Origin: Croceimicrobium sp963974215
GTDB taxonomy: Bacteria > Bacteroidota > Bacteroidia > Flavobacteriales > Schleiferiaceae
NCBI GenBank assembly: GCA_963974215.1
Contig: CAXBBL010000008.1
Span: forward strand, 62,001-126,000
Reading direction: 5' to 3'
DNA: 64,000 bases
Shown: piece after piece, positions 43,056 to 50,703 of the stretch
How positions within the stretch are numbered: the stretch's first letter is position 1
Layout: every line of letters begins with the position of its first letter
Notes under the pieces: model-generated
Told to the model about the DNA's origin: nothing
Database searches by the model: none
What the model saw: the letters and a program-made list of their open reading frames with translations, nothing else
Made by a program: the position numbers and the translations under genes

Positions 43056-43318
43056 AACCTGAGTTCGACCTAAAATTATAGCCTCAGATTTTCAATAAAA
43101 GGAAAAGACTAGTCTGGATCGTGCAGCTGTAGCGGGCTACAGCAAATGAGCTAGATGCAGGATTTTCGCTTTTATTGGAAAAAACTTGTAAGCCTCTTCT
43201 AAAAAGCAGTTTTTGGCGCCTTAGCCCTTCGCAATAGCCCGCTATTGCTTCAGCGCTTCGTCTTAAAACCCACTATTTAGTAGAGGTCTGAGGCCTAATT
43301 TTACATCGAACTCAGGTT
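43056..43318 (+). repeat. Repeat copy C: 263-bp element with terminal inverted repeats
   Basis: This is the best-preserved copy. Ends are AACCTGAGTTCGA and TCGAACTCAGGTT, a perfect 13-bp terminal inverted repeat, extended inward by TAGCCTCAGA/TCTGAGGCC. Internal hairpins are perfect: 43126-43143 (GCTGTAGCGGGCTACAGC) and 43231-43248 (GCAATAGCCCGCTATTGC). The pair TTTTCAATAAAAG and CTTTTATTGGAAA encloses the first hairpin. No ORF. It fills the gap between the convergent RsmB-like gene and a T9SS gene and includes the stop codon of the latter. No convincing target-site duplication is visible. Confidence 0.92.
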
Positions 43319-44811
43319 TTGATAAAGGCTTGCTGTCCATATGTGGGGCCGTTTTCCTGCCAAAGCTGAAAATAATAAATCCCGAAACTCAATCTTTCAA
43401 TTGAAATAAGGTCTCCCGCATAAGCCTTTCCGTCGGCTAAGCTACGACCACTTAAATCTGCAATGCGATACGAGTAGTGTATTGTGGGGTCTGCTGTTTT
43501 GAAAGAGAGTAAAGGGCGATTTGTGTTTGACGAAATTTGCTGCAGGCTAAAATTTTGGCGGTCTTTTATTTCTCGGCTTTGACCGTTTTTATCAACCTTA
43601 ATCAAAACCATATTATAATAGCCCAACTCCTCTGGATCTGGAAACCAATAGCTTCGGTTTCCTTTCTTCATTAATGATCCGCCGATATAAAAGTTACCGT
43701 CTTGATCGCTAGTGACAGATGAAAAACTAAAAATTTTGTCTGGTGGAGCTGTATATCGACTTCTGCTTTTTACCTCACCATTTACCAAACGAAAGAGGTC
43801 TAATCTTTGGCTCGTCGATTTTCTTGGAATTATACCATAAGTTAATACCGAATCTGACTCGCGATTCACTAAAAAGCCTTGCATGTCCTCCTCCCTGCTT
43901 GGATATTCGGCCAGCTTAGGTAATTTTAAAACATATAATTGTCCTAGCCAGTCTTCTCTATAAACCACTTCGTAGGCATTTAGCGTATCATTAATTCTTT
44001 TGAAAAACTTTTTATGGCCAAACTTATAGGTGAAGCTATTATAATGTCTGTTAAAATTTCCTTGAAAGGAATATTGGTACTCTGTCGACCAAATAGAAGT
44101 ATCTATTACGATAGAATCCGGCGCTTTTTTACCAGGACTTAAATAAAATCTTAAGCTATCATAAAAGAGAATATTCTGATGGCTAGAACTATCATGAACC
44201 AAACTTCCCGGAGTTAACATGGAGAAAGGCATAGATACGGTGTCTATAGGGTTTATTTGTCCATTTTTTAGATCTAACCAATAATAAATTAAGGTATCAT
44301 TCAAGTTTCTGGCGGGCGAGCTCTGTAAACAACTTTCCTGTCCATAATATCCAAAAATCGTATCATTTAAGTATCGCACATTATAAGCCCCAGCTATGTA
44401 GGGAAACTTATCTGAAGAAGGAACCATTACATTCCAATTGCCAAGATTTAGTACTTCTAAGTTTAAAAAATCCCTTCCCCCGCAAGACGTGTTATCATGA
44501 CCAAAGGTCAGCCACAGACTATCCCTAATTAATAGTTGATCAAAGCGACCAGCAAAAAAGGTGTTTGAATATCTACTAATGGAACCCAAACTATCCGAAT
44601 CAATGTAGTACCATGCCTTCATCTCGTTACCACCATCTAGTCCTGGTCCAGAATAAAAAAAGCTAAAGTCTAATTCGATAATATTATCGCTCACCAGTCG
44701 AATTTCCCTTATGGTTCCATCTAAAGAGTCTGGCAAAATTCTTTCGAAACCTTGGCCAGAAGCTTCCTTACCAAAAAAAATGAATAATGAGATCCAGAGA
44801 AATAGGCGCAT
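43312..44811 (-). CDS. Secreted protein with T9SS type A sorting domain
   Basis: This 499-residue protein has a signal peptide (LFLWISLFIFFGKEASGQ) and a long beta-rich region that looks like an irregular propeller with many Asp and Tyr residues, followed by a C-terminal domain of T9SS type (TIHYSYRIADLSGRSLADGK ... FGIYYFQLWQE) ending QQAFIKT. No catalytic site was recognised. The last codon and the TGA stop lie inside the terminal inverted repeat of repeat copy C, so the present 3' end was made or replaced by that element. The 173-bp gap to murQ upstream holds an inverted repeat TCGATA/TATCGA. Confidence 0.82.
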   Translation of the reverse strand: MRLFLWISLFIFFGKEASGQGFERILPDSLDGTIREIRLVSDNIIELDFSFFYSGPGLDGGNEMKAWYYIDSDSLGSISRYSNTFFAGRFDQLLIRDSLWLTFGHDNTSCGGRDFLNLEVLNLGNWNVMVPSSDKFPYIAGAYNVRYLNDTIFGYYGQESCLQSSPARNLNDTLIYYWLDLKNGQINPIDTVSMPFSMLTPGSLVHDSSSHQNILFYDSLRFYLSPGKKAPDSIVIDTSIWSTEYQYSFQGNFNRHYNSFTYKFGHKKFFKRINDTLNAYEVVYREDWLGQLYVLKLPKLAEYPSREEDMQGFLVNRESDSVLTYGIIPRKSTSQRLDLFRLVNGEVKSRSRYTAPPDKIFSFSSVTSDQDGNFYIGGSLMKKGNRSYWFPDPEELGYYNMVLIKVDKNGQSREIKDRQNFSLQQISSNTNRPLLSFKTADPTIHYSYRIADLSGRSLADGKAYAGDLISIERLSFGIYYFQLWQENGPTYGQQAFIKT

Positions 44812-44984
44812 CAGCGAAATGTATGAATCAAAACGATAATCTAAAGCCTGAGTACATTAGCCAACGGTTAATTCGATAATCGGTAAAAAACTATCGATAA
44901 AGTGTAAATTCCAAAGGAGCCCTGCCAAATCATCTGTAAATTGCGGCCCAATATACTTCCACTCTATAAAAAAAAGTCTAAAAA

Positions 44985-45794
44985 TTGAGCATTAGAATAA
45001 CTGAATCCGACAGCAATCATAATGATATTGACAAAATGCCAACTCGTCAAATTTTAGAAGGCATCAATCAAGAAGATCACTTGGTGCCCCAAGCGATCGA
45101 GAAAGTTATTGATTCAATAGAGTTAGCGGTAGACCATATTGCTGAAAAAATGCAAAATGGCGGTCGTTTATTTTACCTCGGAGCAGGCACTAGTGGTCGA
45201 TTAGGCGTAGTTGATGCCAGTGAGCTCCCGCCCACTTTTGGCGCCGATCCAAATTGGGTAGTGGGTTTAATTGCGGGTGGAGATGGTGCCATTAGAACAG
45301 CGGTTGAATTTGCCGAAGATGATACAGAAGGAGCTTGGCACGATTTACAAGATTATAAGCCCAAGACGTCTGATGTCATTCTAGGCATAGCCGCCAGTGG
45401 TACCACTCCCTATGTGATTGGAGGACTTCAGAAAGCGCGTCAAGAAGGAATAAGTACCGTCTGTATCGTTTGTAACGAAAACTCTCCAGTGGCAAAAGAA
45501 GCCGATTTTCCCATTGAAGTTATAGTAGGGCCCGAGTTTATTACCGGTTCTACCCGCATGAAAGCCGGTACCGCTCAAAAGCTGGTTTTGAATATGATTT
45601 CTACCGCTGTGATGGTGAAATTAGGTCGCGTAAAGGGCAATAAAATGGTAGATATGCAAATGAATAACAACAAGTTAGTTGATCGAGCCATTCGCATGCT
45701 TATGCAAGAAATTCCCGTTGATGCGCATCAGGCGAAAGCCTTAATAGAGCAATATGGCAGCGTAAGAAAAGCCATAGAGAATTACCCCGCTTAA
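44985..45794 (+). CDS. murQ: N-acetylmuramic acid 6-phosphate etherase
   Basis: This 269-residue SIS-domain enzyme cleaves the lactyl ether of MurNAc 6-phosphate to GlcNAc 6-phosphate and D-lactate, recycling peptidoglycan. The N-terminal ITESDSN and MPTRQILEGINQED are conserved, and GAGTSGRLGVVDASELPPTF contains the catalytic Glu80; GSTRMKAGTAQKLVLNMIST is the second hallmark. The protein is shorter than the 298-residue E. coli form at the C-terminus. The start codon is TTG, because the conserved N-terminus begins there. Its stop overlaps that of the convergent peptidase gene by 4 nt. Confidence 0.95.
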   Translation: MSIRITESDSNHNDIDKMPTRQILEGINQEDHLVPQAIEKVIDSIELAVDHIAEKMQNGGRLFYLGAGTSGRLGVVDASELPPTFGADPNWVVGLIAGGDGAIRTAVEFAEDDTEGAWHDLQDYKPKTSDVILGIAASGTTPYVIGGLQKARQEGISTVCIVCNENSPVAKEADFPIEVIVGPEFITGSTRMKAGTAQKLVLNMISTAVMVKLGRVKGNKMVDMQMNNNKLVDRAIRMLMQEIPVDAHQAKALIEQYGSVRKAIENYPA

Positions 45795-47599
45795 ATACCA
45801 ATCAACATTCGCTTAGTTGGGGTTCTGAAGCCTGATTTTTCTACGGCATAATAAAAGAGCCCCTTACTTTGCTTATGCTCATAACTAAAGGAGTTAAGAC
45901 CTTCTTCCAGTTCTATTAAAGATGTGCTAATTAACTGACCCTTCGAGTCATAAACTTTTAATTCTGCCTGTCCCTTCCAGCGATCACTTTTTACCCAAAG
46001 ATTTAAATTCGTGCTCCTTTCGAAAGGATTGGGTTGTGGATCTGACAATTGAATTCCCATAGGAATTACCGGTGAAGATTCGTGTAAGGAAACTAAATTA
46101 CAATCGAAGGAATAGGGCATATTATCGACCGTTCCTGCTGGGGTATTGGCTTGTGAATTGCCGCGCTCATCCTGACTAAAGGGCCCCATTAAACCATTAG
46201 AATCTAAGGCGGCCACTCCTACCAAATAAAGTTGCCCTGCAATTTGGCTTGGAACGACGAAAGAACTGCCGCTGAAACGATAGATTGAATCGTAGGTACT
46301 GCCATTATAGCCCTTAACTCCCAGTCTGTATTCAGGCGCTAAAATAGGGTCAGTAATTTCTACCCTTAAACCAGTGGCTTCCTTGTGCAAAATAAAGTTA
46401 GGCACTGCTGGCCCGGCGGCTAGTATTGCTGCCGCAGATGCGTTAATCATGGCGTTTCTCGCCAAGTAATTCATGTCCACGTAAAAACTATCGATAATAC
46501 CATCACTGTTAAAATCTTCCCCTAAAATATCTTGGGAAGTATGCTGATGATCGCGGTAATTTGGAGTGCCCGTGGGGTTTCCGTTGCCGTGCTCGTGGGC
46601 AGATGTGAATCTTAAATTGAGATAATCGTTTTCCCGGAAAGCTATGTGATCACCCCCTCTACCCGAGCGATCTTCCTGATTAATTAAATCGATATTCATA
46701 CTTACCTTCATATTGGCTTGTACCTTTTCCTCAAAATTCAATTTTACCGCACGGGCATATCCCTGGTGGGGATTCCGTTCTGAAAGAGGGTTAGAATAAA
46801 TTCTCAAAGTAGTGGAGTCGATATCACCTTCACTGCTGCAGCCTGGAGGAGAAGCAGTTTCACCACAAATAGTACCGCCTACAATGTCATTATTTAAAAC
46901 ACCTTTAATTTCTATACCCTCTGCTAAGCAGTAATCGGAAAAAGCGCGCGCGCCAATTAAACCCTGCTCTTCGCCCGTGGTTAGCATAAAAACGATGGTT
47001 CTCTGAAAAGTATAAGCACTCATTACCCGCGCCAATTCAATTACTAGAGCGGTGCCACTGCCATTGTCATCTGCGCCAGCCGCTAAGCAATTGGTATCGC
47101 AGCGCTGCTCGCAACGGGAATCGAGATGGGCCGTTAATAGGATAATATCCTTTAAAGAAGGATCGCTACCTGGCAAAATGCCCAAAACATTTTTAGTATT
47201 ATAAAGGGTACCGCAGGTATTATTGGTGATATCAAAATTCAAATAACCTACTTGTAATCTTTGTTCATTGCGCTGACTATATGATTCTAACTTACTTTTT
47301 ACCCATCTGCGTGATGCGCCTATGCCAAAGTTGGCGGATACGGTATCGGAAAAAGTGTGGCGTGTATGAAAAGAGCTTAACACTTCAATGCTGTATTGCA
47401 GGCTATCAGGATTGATTAAATTAAGGAGCTCGCAACTAATTTGATCGGTGGCATCTATAGGTTGACTGGCCTGATAACTAGCCGCTTGGTAATTACCAAG
47501 GAGGATTTGTTTCAAGCTAGGATCTGATAAAGAGGCGTTAACTTGAGCCTGCATTAAAAATGAAAGAAGCAGACTGAACAAAAGAAAACTGTTTTTCAT
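45791..47599 (-). CDS. Secreted M28 family zinc aminopeptidase with T9SS domain
   Basis: This 602-residue protein has a signal peptide (LLFSLLLSFLMQAQ), an M28 peptidase domain and a T9SS sorting domain. Zinc ligands and catalytic residues are recognisable: LLTAHLDSRCE (His), AAGADDNGSGTAL (bridging Asp), TTGEEQGLIGARAF (Glu-Glu), NNDIVGG (Asp) and SAHEHGNGNPTG (His). The sorting domain begins QLSDPQPNPFERSTNLNLWV and ends in KRMLIGI. It probably trims peptides outside the cell. Cysteines near EQRCDTNC may form a disulphide. It is convergent with murQ. Confidence 0.92.
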   Translation of the reverse strand: MKNSFLLFSLLLSFLMQAQVNASLSDPSLKQILLGNYQAASYQASQPIDATDQISCELLNLINPDSLQYSIEVLSSFHTRHTFSDTVSANFGIGASRRWVKSKLESYSQRNEQRLQVGYLNFDITNNTCGTLYNTKNVLGILPGSDPSLKDIILLTAHLDSRCEQRCDTNCLAAGADDNGSGTALVIELARVMSAYTFQRTIVFMLTTGEEQGLIGARAFSDYCLAEGIEIKGVLNNDIVGGTICGETASPPGCSSEGDIDSTTLRIYSNPLSERNPHQGYARAVKLNFEEKVQANMKVSMNIDLINQEDRSGRGGDHIAFRENDYLNLRFTSAHEHGNGNPTGTPNYRDHQHTSQDILGEDFNSDGIIDSFYVDMNYLARNAMINASAAAILAAGPAVPNFILHKEATGLRVEITDPILAPEYRLGVKGYNGSTYDSIYRFSGSSFVVPSQIAGQLYLVGVAALDSNGLMGPFSQDERGNSQANTPAGTVDNMPYSFDCNLVSLHESSPVIPMGIQLSDPQPNPFERSTNLNLWVKSDRWKGQAELKVYDSKGQLISTSLIELEEGLNSFSYEHKQSKGLFYYAVEKSGFRTPTKRMLIGI

Positions 47600-47774
47600 A
47601 GCAGGAATTTATTTTATAAGGGTGGAAGTTAAGCAATTGTTCATCTTCATTTTAAAGTACTTAGATCAATCTCCATTTTTGAAACTCTAGTTTTTGAAAC
47701 TCGCCCTGCTTTTGACGAATTAACTTGCGGTTGCTATATTCCTTTCGCAAATTTGCGGTAATAAAACCATTTGA

Positions 47775-48626
47775 TTGAAACCGGAAGTTGCCCCAAGTTT
47801 TCACCTGCCAAAATATTTAACTATTCCTGGGAAATTGCTGAGTAGCATTTCTACAGGATTGGCGACAAAATTTGCCCTATCGTTATTCTTCAAACCATTA
47901 AAGTTTCCCATCCCTGCTAGGGAAGAAGAAATTCGCAACCGAGCGGAACGCTACGATTTAATGACAAAGAAGGCAAAAGATTTCAGTGCCTTCGAATTAG
48001 TTGGTCCTGGTGATAAAATTGTTTTAATTCACGGGTGGAGCGGTCGTGCAAGTCAGTTCTATCAGATTATGCAAGGACTGAATGATTTAGGATTTCATGT
48101 TGTTTCCATTGAAGCGCCGGGTCACGGCGAAAACCTTGGAATAGAAACAAATATGGTCGATTTTGTAGATGCTTTAGAAGAAGTAGATTTGCGTTTTGGT
48201 CCATTTCATAATGCCATCGGACATTCTTTAGGAGGTATGGCATTATTTAACAATCTAAATCGTAAAGCCCAGTACGATAAAATTGTGGTAATGGGATCGC
48301 CCGCAAATATCAATAATGTTATTTCTGACTTTGTCGATAATCTTAAAATGAACCAAGCGGTAACTGATAACCTAATCAAGACCATTGAACAGCGATTTGA
48401 TATTAGCGTGAAGGAGAGTTCTAGCGACTACATTTGCCAATACCACAATCCAATGGGTTTAATAATCCACGACGAAGATGATCAAGATGTGCCGATCAAG
48501 AATGCCAAACGGTTACACAAGAAGTGGAAAAAGTCAAAATTAATAGTCAGTAAAGGCCTGGGGCACCGACGAATTTTAATGGATAGTACCTTGCAGCAGT
48601 CGATTTTTGATTTCTTTAAGATCTAA
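47775..48626 (+). CDS. Alpha/beta hydrolase
   Basis: This 283-residue hydrolase has the oxyanion motif LIHGWSGRASQFY, the nucleophile elbow IGHSLGGMA (Ser151), an Asp in IIHDEDDQDVPI, and the His in KGLGHRRIL near residue 262. No signal peptide; the N-terminus has an amphipathic segment (LSSISTGLATKFALSLFF). The start codon is TTG, since a stop codon lies just before it and no ATG is near. Substrate unknown, carboxylic esters likely. Confidence 0.85.
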   Translation: MKPEVAPSFHLPKYLTIPGKLLSSISTGLATKFALSLFFKPLKFPIPAREEEIRNRAERYDLMTKKAKDFSAFELVGPGDKIVLIHGWSGRASQFYQIMQGLNDLGFHVVSIEAPGHGENLGIETNMVDFVDALEEVDLRFGPFHNAIGHSLGGMALFNNLNRKAQYDKIVVMGSPANINNVISDFVDNLKMNQAVTDNLIKTIEQRFDISVKESSSDYICQYHNPMGLIIHDEDDQDVPIKNAKRLHKKWKKSKLIVSKGLGHRRILMDSTLQQSIFDFFKI

Positions 48627-48665
48627 TGGAACTCTTAGGGCGTATCTAATGTTAAATAAATTGAT

Positions 48666-49157
48666 ATGAAAAAGATTCTGAGTTTAGTTTTAATGGTATC
48701 TATCGGTATAAGCGCCTGTAATGCCCAAGAAAGTGAGAAGAGCAACACAAAAAATTCACAAGCTATGAAAGTACAGAAAACCGATGCCGAGTGGAAAAAA
48801 GAATTAAGTCCTGAACAATATCGTGTTCTGCGGGAAGCGGGAACGGAGCGCGCTTTTACAGGAGAATACACCATGCATTTTGAAGACGGTGACTACAAAT
48901 GTGCCGCATGTAAGGCGGTACTATTTGATAGCGAAGCAAAATTTGAATCGCATTGTGGCTGGCCGAGTTTTGATAGAGCGGCTGATAATGATGCCTTAAT
49001 TGAAAGAGAAGACCGCAGTCACGGAATGGTGCGTACTGAAATATTATGTGCCAGTTGTGGAGGTCATTTAGGTCATGTCTTTGATGATGGCCCTACCGAA
49101 ACAGGTAAACGCTACTGCATCAACTCTGTTTCTTTAGGCTTTGAAAAGGAGCAATAA
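48666..49157 (+). CDS. msrB: Lipoprotein-type peptide-methionine (R)-S-oxide reductase
   Basis: This 163-residue protein reduces methionine R-sulfoxide in proteins. The zinc cysteines are Cys79/Cys82 (CAAC) and Cys128/Cys131 (CASC), the catalytic residue is Cys151 in KRYCINS, and HCGWPSF is the substrate-binding motif. The N-terminus is a lipoprotein signal (LVLMVSIGISAC, Cys18), so the enzyme should be in the periplasm or on the membrane surface, unlike the cytoplasmic form. The terminator after it is shared with the trmD promoter region. Confidence 0.95.
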   Translation: MKKILSLVLMVSIGISACNAQESEKSNTKNSQAMKVQKTDAEWKKELSPEQYRVLREAGTERAFTGEYTMHFEDGDYKCAACKAVLFDSEAKFESHCGWPSFDRAADNDALIEREDRSHGMVRTEILCASCGGHLGHVFDDGPTETGKRYCINSVSLGFEKEQ

Positions 49158-49179
49158 TTAGTAGCTGATAAATTTTAAG

Positions 49180-49211
49180 AGGCCGAGTTCAGAAATGGAC
49201 TCGGCCTTTTT
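49180..49211 (+). terminator. Rho-independent terminator after msrB
   Basis: AGGCCGAGT pairs with ACTCGGCCT around a 10-nt loop and is followed by TTTTT. The trmD promoter box begins right at the end of the T-run. Confidence 0.88.
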
Positions 49212-49218
49212 ACTTTTG
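49211..49218 (+). promoter_or_regulatory. Promoter -7 box of trmD
   Basis: TACTTTTG, a perfect -7 match, starts at the last T of the msrB terminator and ends 4 bp before the trmD ATG at 49223. Transcription would begin at or just inside the start codon, so a leaderless mRNA is predicted. Any -33 element would lie within the terminator stem. Confidence 0.5.
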
Positions 49219-49222
49219 CAGG

Positions 49223-49909
49223 ATGCGAATAGATATAATTACGGCTTTACCTAAGCTTTTAGAGAGTCCCTTCTCCCACTCTATTTTACAACGTGCCCAA
49301 GATAAAGGCAAAGTAGAAGTGGTGGTTCACAACTTGAAGAAGTATGGCTTAGGAAAGCACAGCCAGATTGATGATTATCAATTTGGTGGAGGAGCTGGCA
49401 TGGTGATGATGGTGGAACCCATTTTAAATTGTATCAACGATTTACAAGCCGAGCGCAATTATGATGAGCTCATTTACATGACGCCAGATGGAGAGCTTTT
49501 TGATCAACGTATCGCTAATCAGCTTTCTTTAAAAGAAAATATACTTATTCTTTGCGGCCATTACAAAGGAGTTGATCAGCGTATTCGCGACCATATCATT
49601 ACCCGTGAAATTTCGATAGGCAGTTTTGTGTTAAGCGGCGGAGAGTTAGCTGCAGCCGTGGTTAGTGATGCCATTATCCGACTACTTCCCGGCGTATTAA
49701 ACGACGAATCTTCCGCCTTATACGATTCCTTTCAGGATGATTTACTTGCGCCGCCCGTGTATACGCGCCCTTCGGAAATTAATGGTTGGTCGGTTCCGGA
49801 AATATTATTGAGTGGTGATTTCCCAAAAATTGAAGATTGGCGTGAGGCTAAAGCCCTGGAAATCACAAGAGCTAAAAGACCAGATCTTTTAGATGAAGAA
49901 TCTTTGTAG
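49223..49909 (+). CDS. trmD: tRNA (guanine-N1)-methyltransferase
   Basis: This 228-residue SPOUT enzyme methylates G37 of tRNAs to prevent frameshifting. The N-terminal MRIDIITALPKLLESPFSHS start, QFGGGAGMVMMVEPI, and the knot motif ILCGHYKGVDQRI with EISIGSFVLSGGELAA are standard. The length is normal. The rplS gene follows, as in many bacteria, but after a 116-bp gap with its own promoter-like box. Confidence 0.96.
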   Translation: MRIDIITALPKLLESPFSHSILQRAQDKGKVEVVVHNLKKYGLGKHSQIDDYQFGGGAGMVMMVEPILNCINDLQAERNYDELIYMTPDGELFDQRIANQLSLKENILILCGHYKGVDQRIRDHIITREISIGSFVLSGGELAAAVVSDAIIRLLPGVLNDESSALYDSFQDDLLAPPVYTRPSEINGWSVPEILLSGDFPKIEDWREAKALEITRAKRPDLLDEESL

Positions 49910-49925
49910 CCCTGATATTTTATCG

Positions 49926-49933
49926 TAATATTG
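49926..49933 (+). promoter_or_regulatory. Probable promoter box of rplS
   Basis: TAATATTG matches the -7 consensus with one difference. It lies about 93 bp before the rplS ATG, leaving a 5' leader of some 85 nt in which no known riboswitch was recognised. Confidence 0.35.
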
Positions 49934-50025
49934 CCGCCTCTTAGGATAAACCTAAGCTTGTATTGTCAACCTCTGGCAAAGGATGTGAATGTTGGCCATA
50001 TTTAAATTTAACAATTACTGAAACT

Positions 50026-50373
50026 ATGGATTTAGTTAAGTATGTTCAGGATCAATACGTAGAAGTTAAAGAATTTCCTGAATTCGCAGCGGGTGACACG
50101 ATCACCGTTTATTACAAAATTAAAGAGGGTGCTAAAGAGCGTACTCAGTTTTTCCGCGGTGTAGTATTACAGCGTCGTGGTAGTGGCAGCACAGAAACTT
50201 TTACTATTCGTAAGATGAGTGGAAGTATTGGTGTAGAGCGTATCTTCCCAGTAAACATGCCCGCCTTAGAAAAGGTTGAAATCAATAAGAAAGGTAAAGT
50301 ACGTCGTGCACGTATCTTCTATCAGAGAGAGCTTACTGGTAAAGCAGCACGTATTAAAGAATTGAGAAGATAA
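50026..50373 (+). CDS. rplS: 50S ribosomal protein L19
   Basis: This 115-residue protein is L19, located at the 30S-50S interface. Typical motifs are FAAGDTITVYYKIKEGAKER-like (AAGDTITVYYKI), TQFFRGVVLQRRGSGS, FTIRKMSGSIGVERIFP and the basic C-terminus. The ATG at 50026 gives the correct N-terminus; a longer frame from 49963 does not match the family. A terminator follows 22 bp downstream. Confidence 0.97.
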   Translation: MDLVKYVQDQYVEVKEFPEFAAGDTITVYYKIKEGAKERTQFFRGVVLQRRGSGSTETFTIRKMSGSIGVERIFPVNMPALEKVEINKKGKVRRARIFYQRELTGKAARIKELRR

Positions 50374-50394
50374 GCTTCACATACAGTTAATACT

Positions 50395-50424
50395 AAAGCC
50401 GCTCATTTGTAGCGGCTTTTTTTA
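50395..50424 (+). terminator. Rho-independent terminator after rplS
   Basis: A 9-bp stem AAAGCCGCT/AGCGGCTTT with a 7-nt loop is followed by a T-run. Confidence 0.9.
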
Positions 50425-50445
50425 TTTCCAAAATTTATTAACTGT

Positions 50446-50703
50446 ATGAAAACGCTGAGAGGCTATAAACTAATGATGCGTAGACAAAAAGGTATTAAAA
50501 CCATTAGTCTTTACGCTAAAAACACCGGCCAATATTATCTACTTACTAGTTATAAGTGGGCCAATATTTACTTACGAAAGAAAAGTTTTGAATTCAGCTC
50601 CATTGAAGAAGCCGAGTTAGTGTTTCGAAAATTAACCAAGCGAATTAATCACTACCAAAATATCAATGTGCCGTCAGAACAAAAACCGTCCGTCGGTTTT
50701 TAG
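50446..50703 (+). CDS. Hypothetical small basic protein
   Basis: This 85-residue frame encodes a basic protein (many Lys and Arg, RGYKLMMRRQKGIKTISLY). No family was recognised. In its favour are an ATG shortly after the rplS terminator and a beta-alpha-like pattern (YYLLTSYKWANIYLRKKSFE followed by a helix). Against it, the last 41 nt overlap the convergent OmpA-like gene, and no promoter box is clear. It may be a real small protein or a fortuitous frame. Confidence 0.45.
   Translation: MKTLRGYKLMMRRQKGIKTISLYAKNTGQYYLLTSYKWANIYLRKKSFEFSSIEEAELVFRKLTKRINHYQNINVPSEQKPSVGF

Noticed and set aside
44873..44897. Inverted repeat TCGATA...TATCGA upstream of murQ
   Set aside because: Six-base arms with a 13-nt spacer in AT-rich DNA are expected often; no regulator gene is nearby.
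49963..50025. Extended start of ribosomal protein L19
   Set aside because: The first 21 residues do not resemble L19; the ATG at 50026 gives the family N-terminus.
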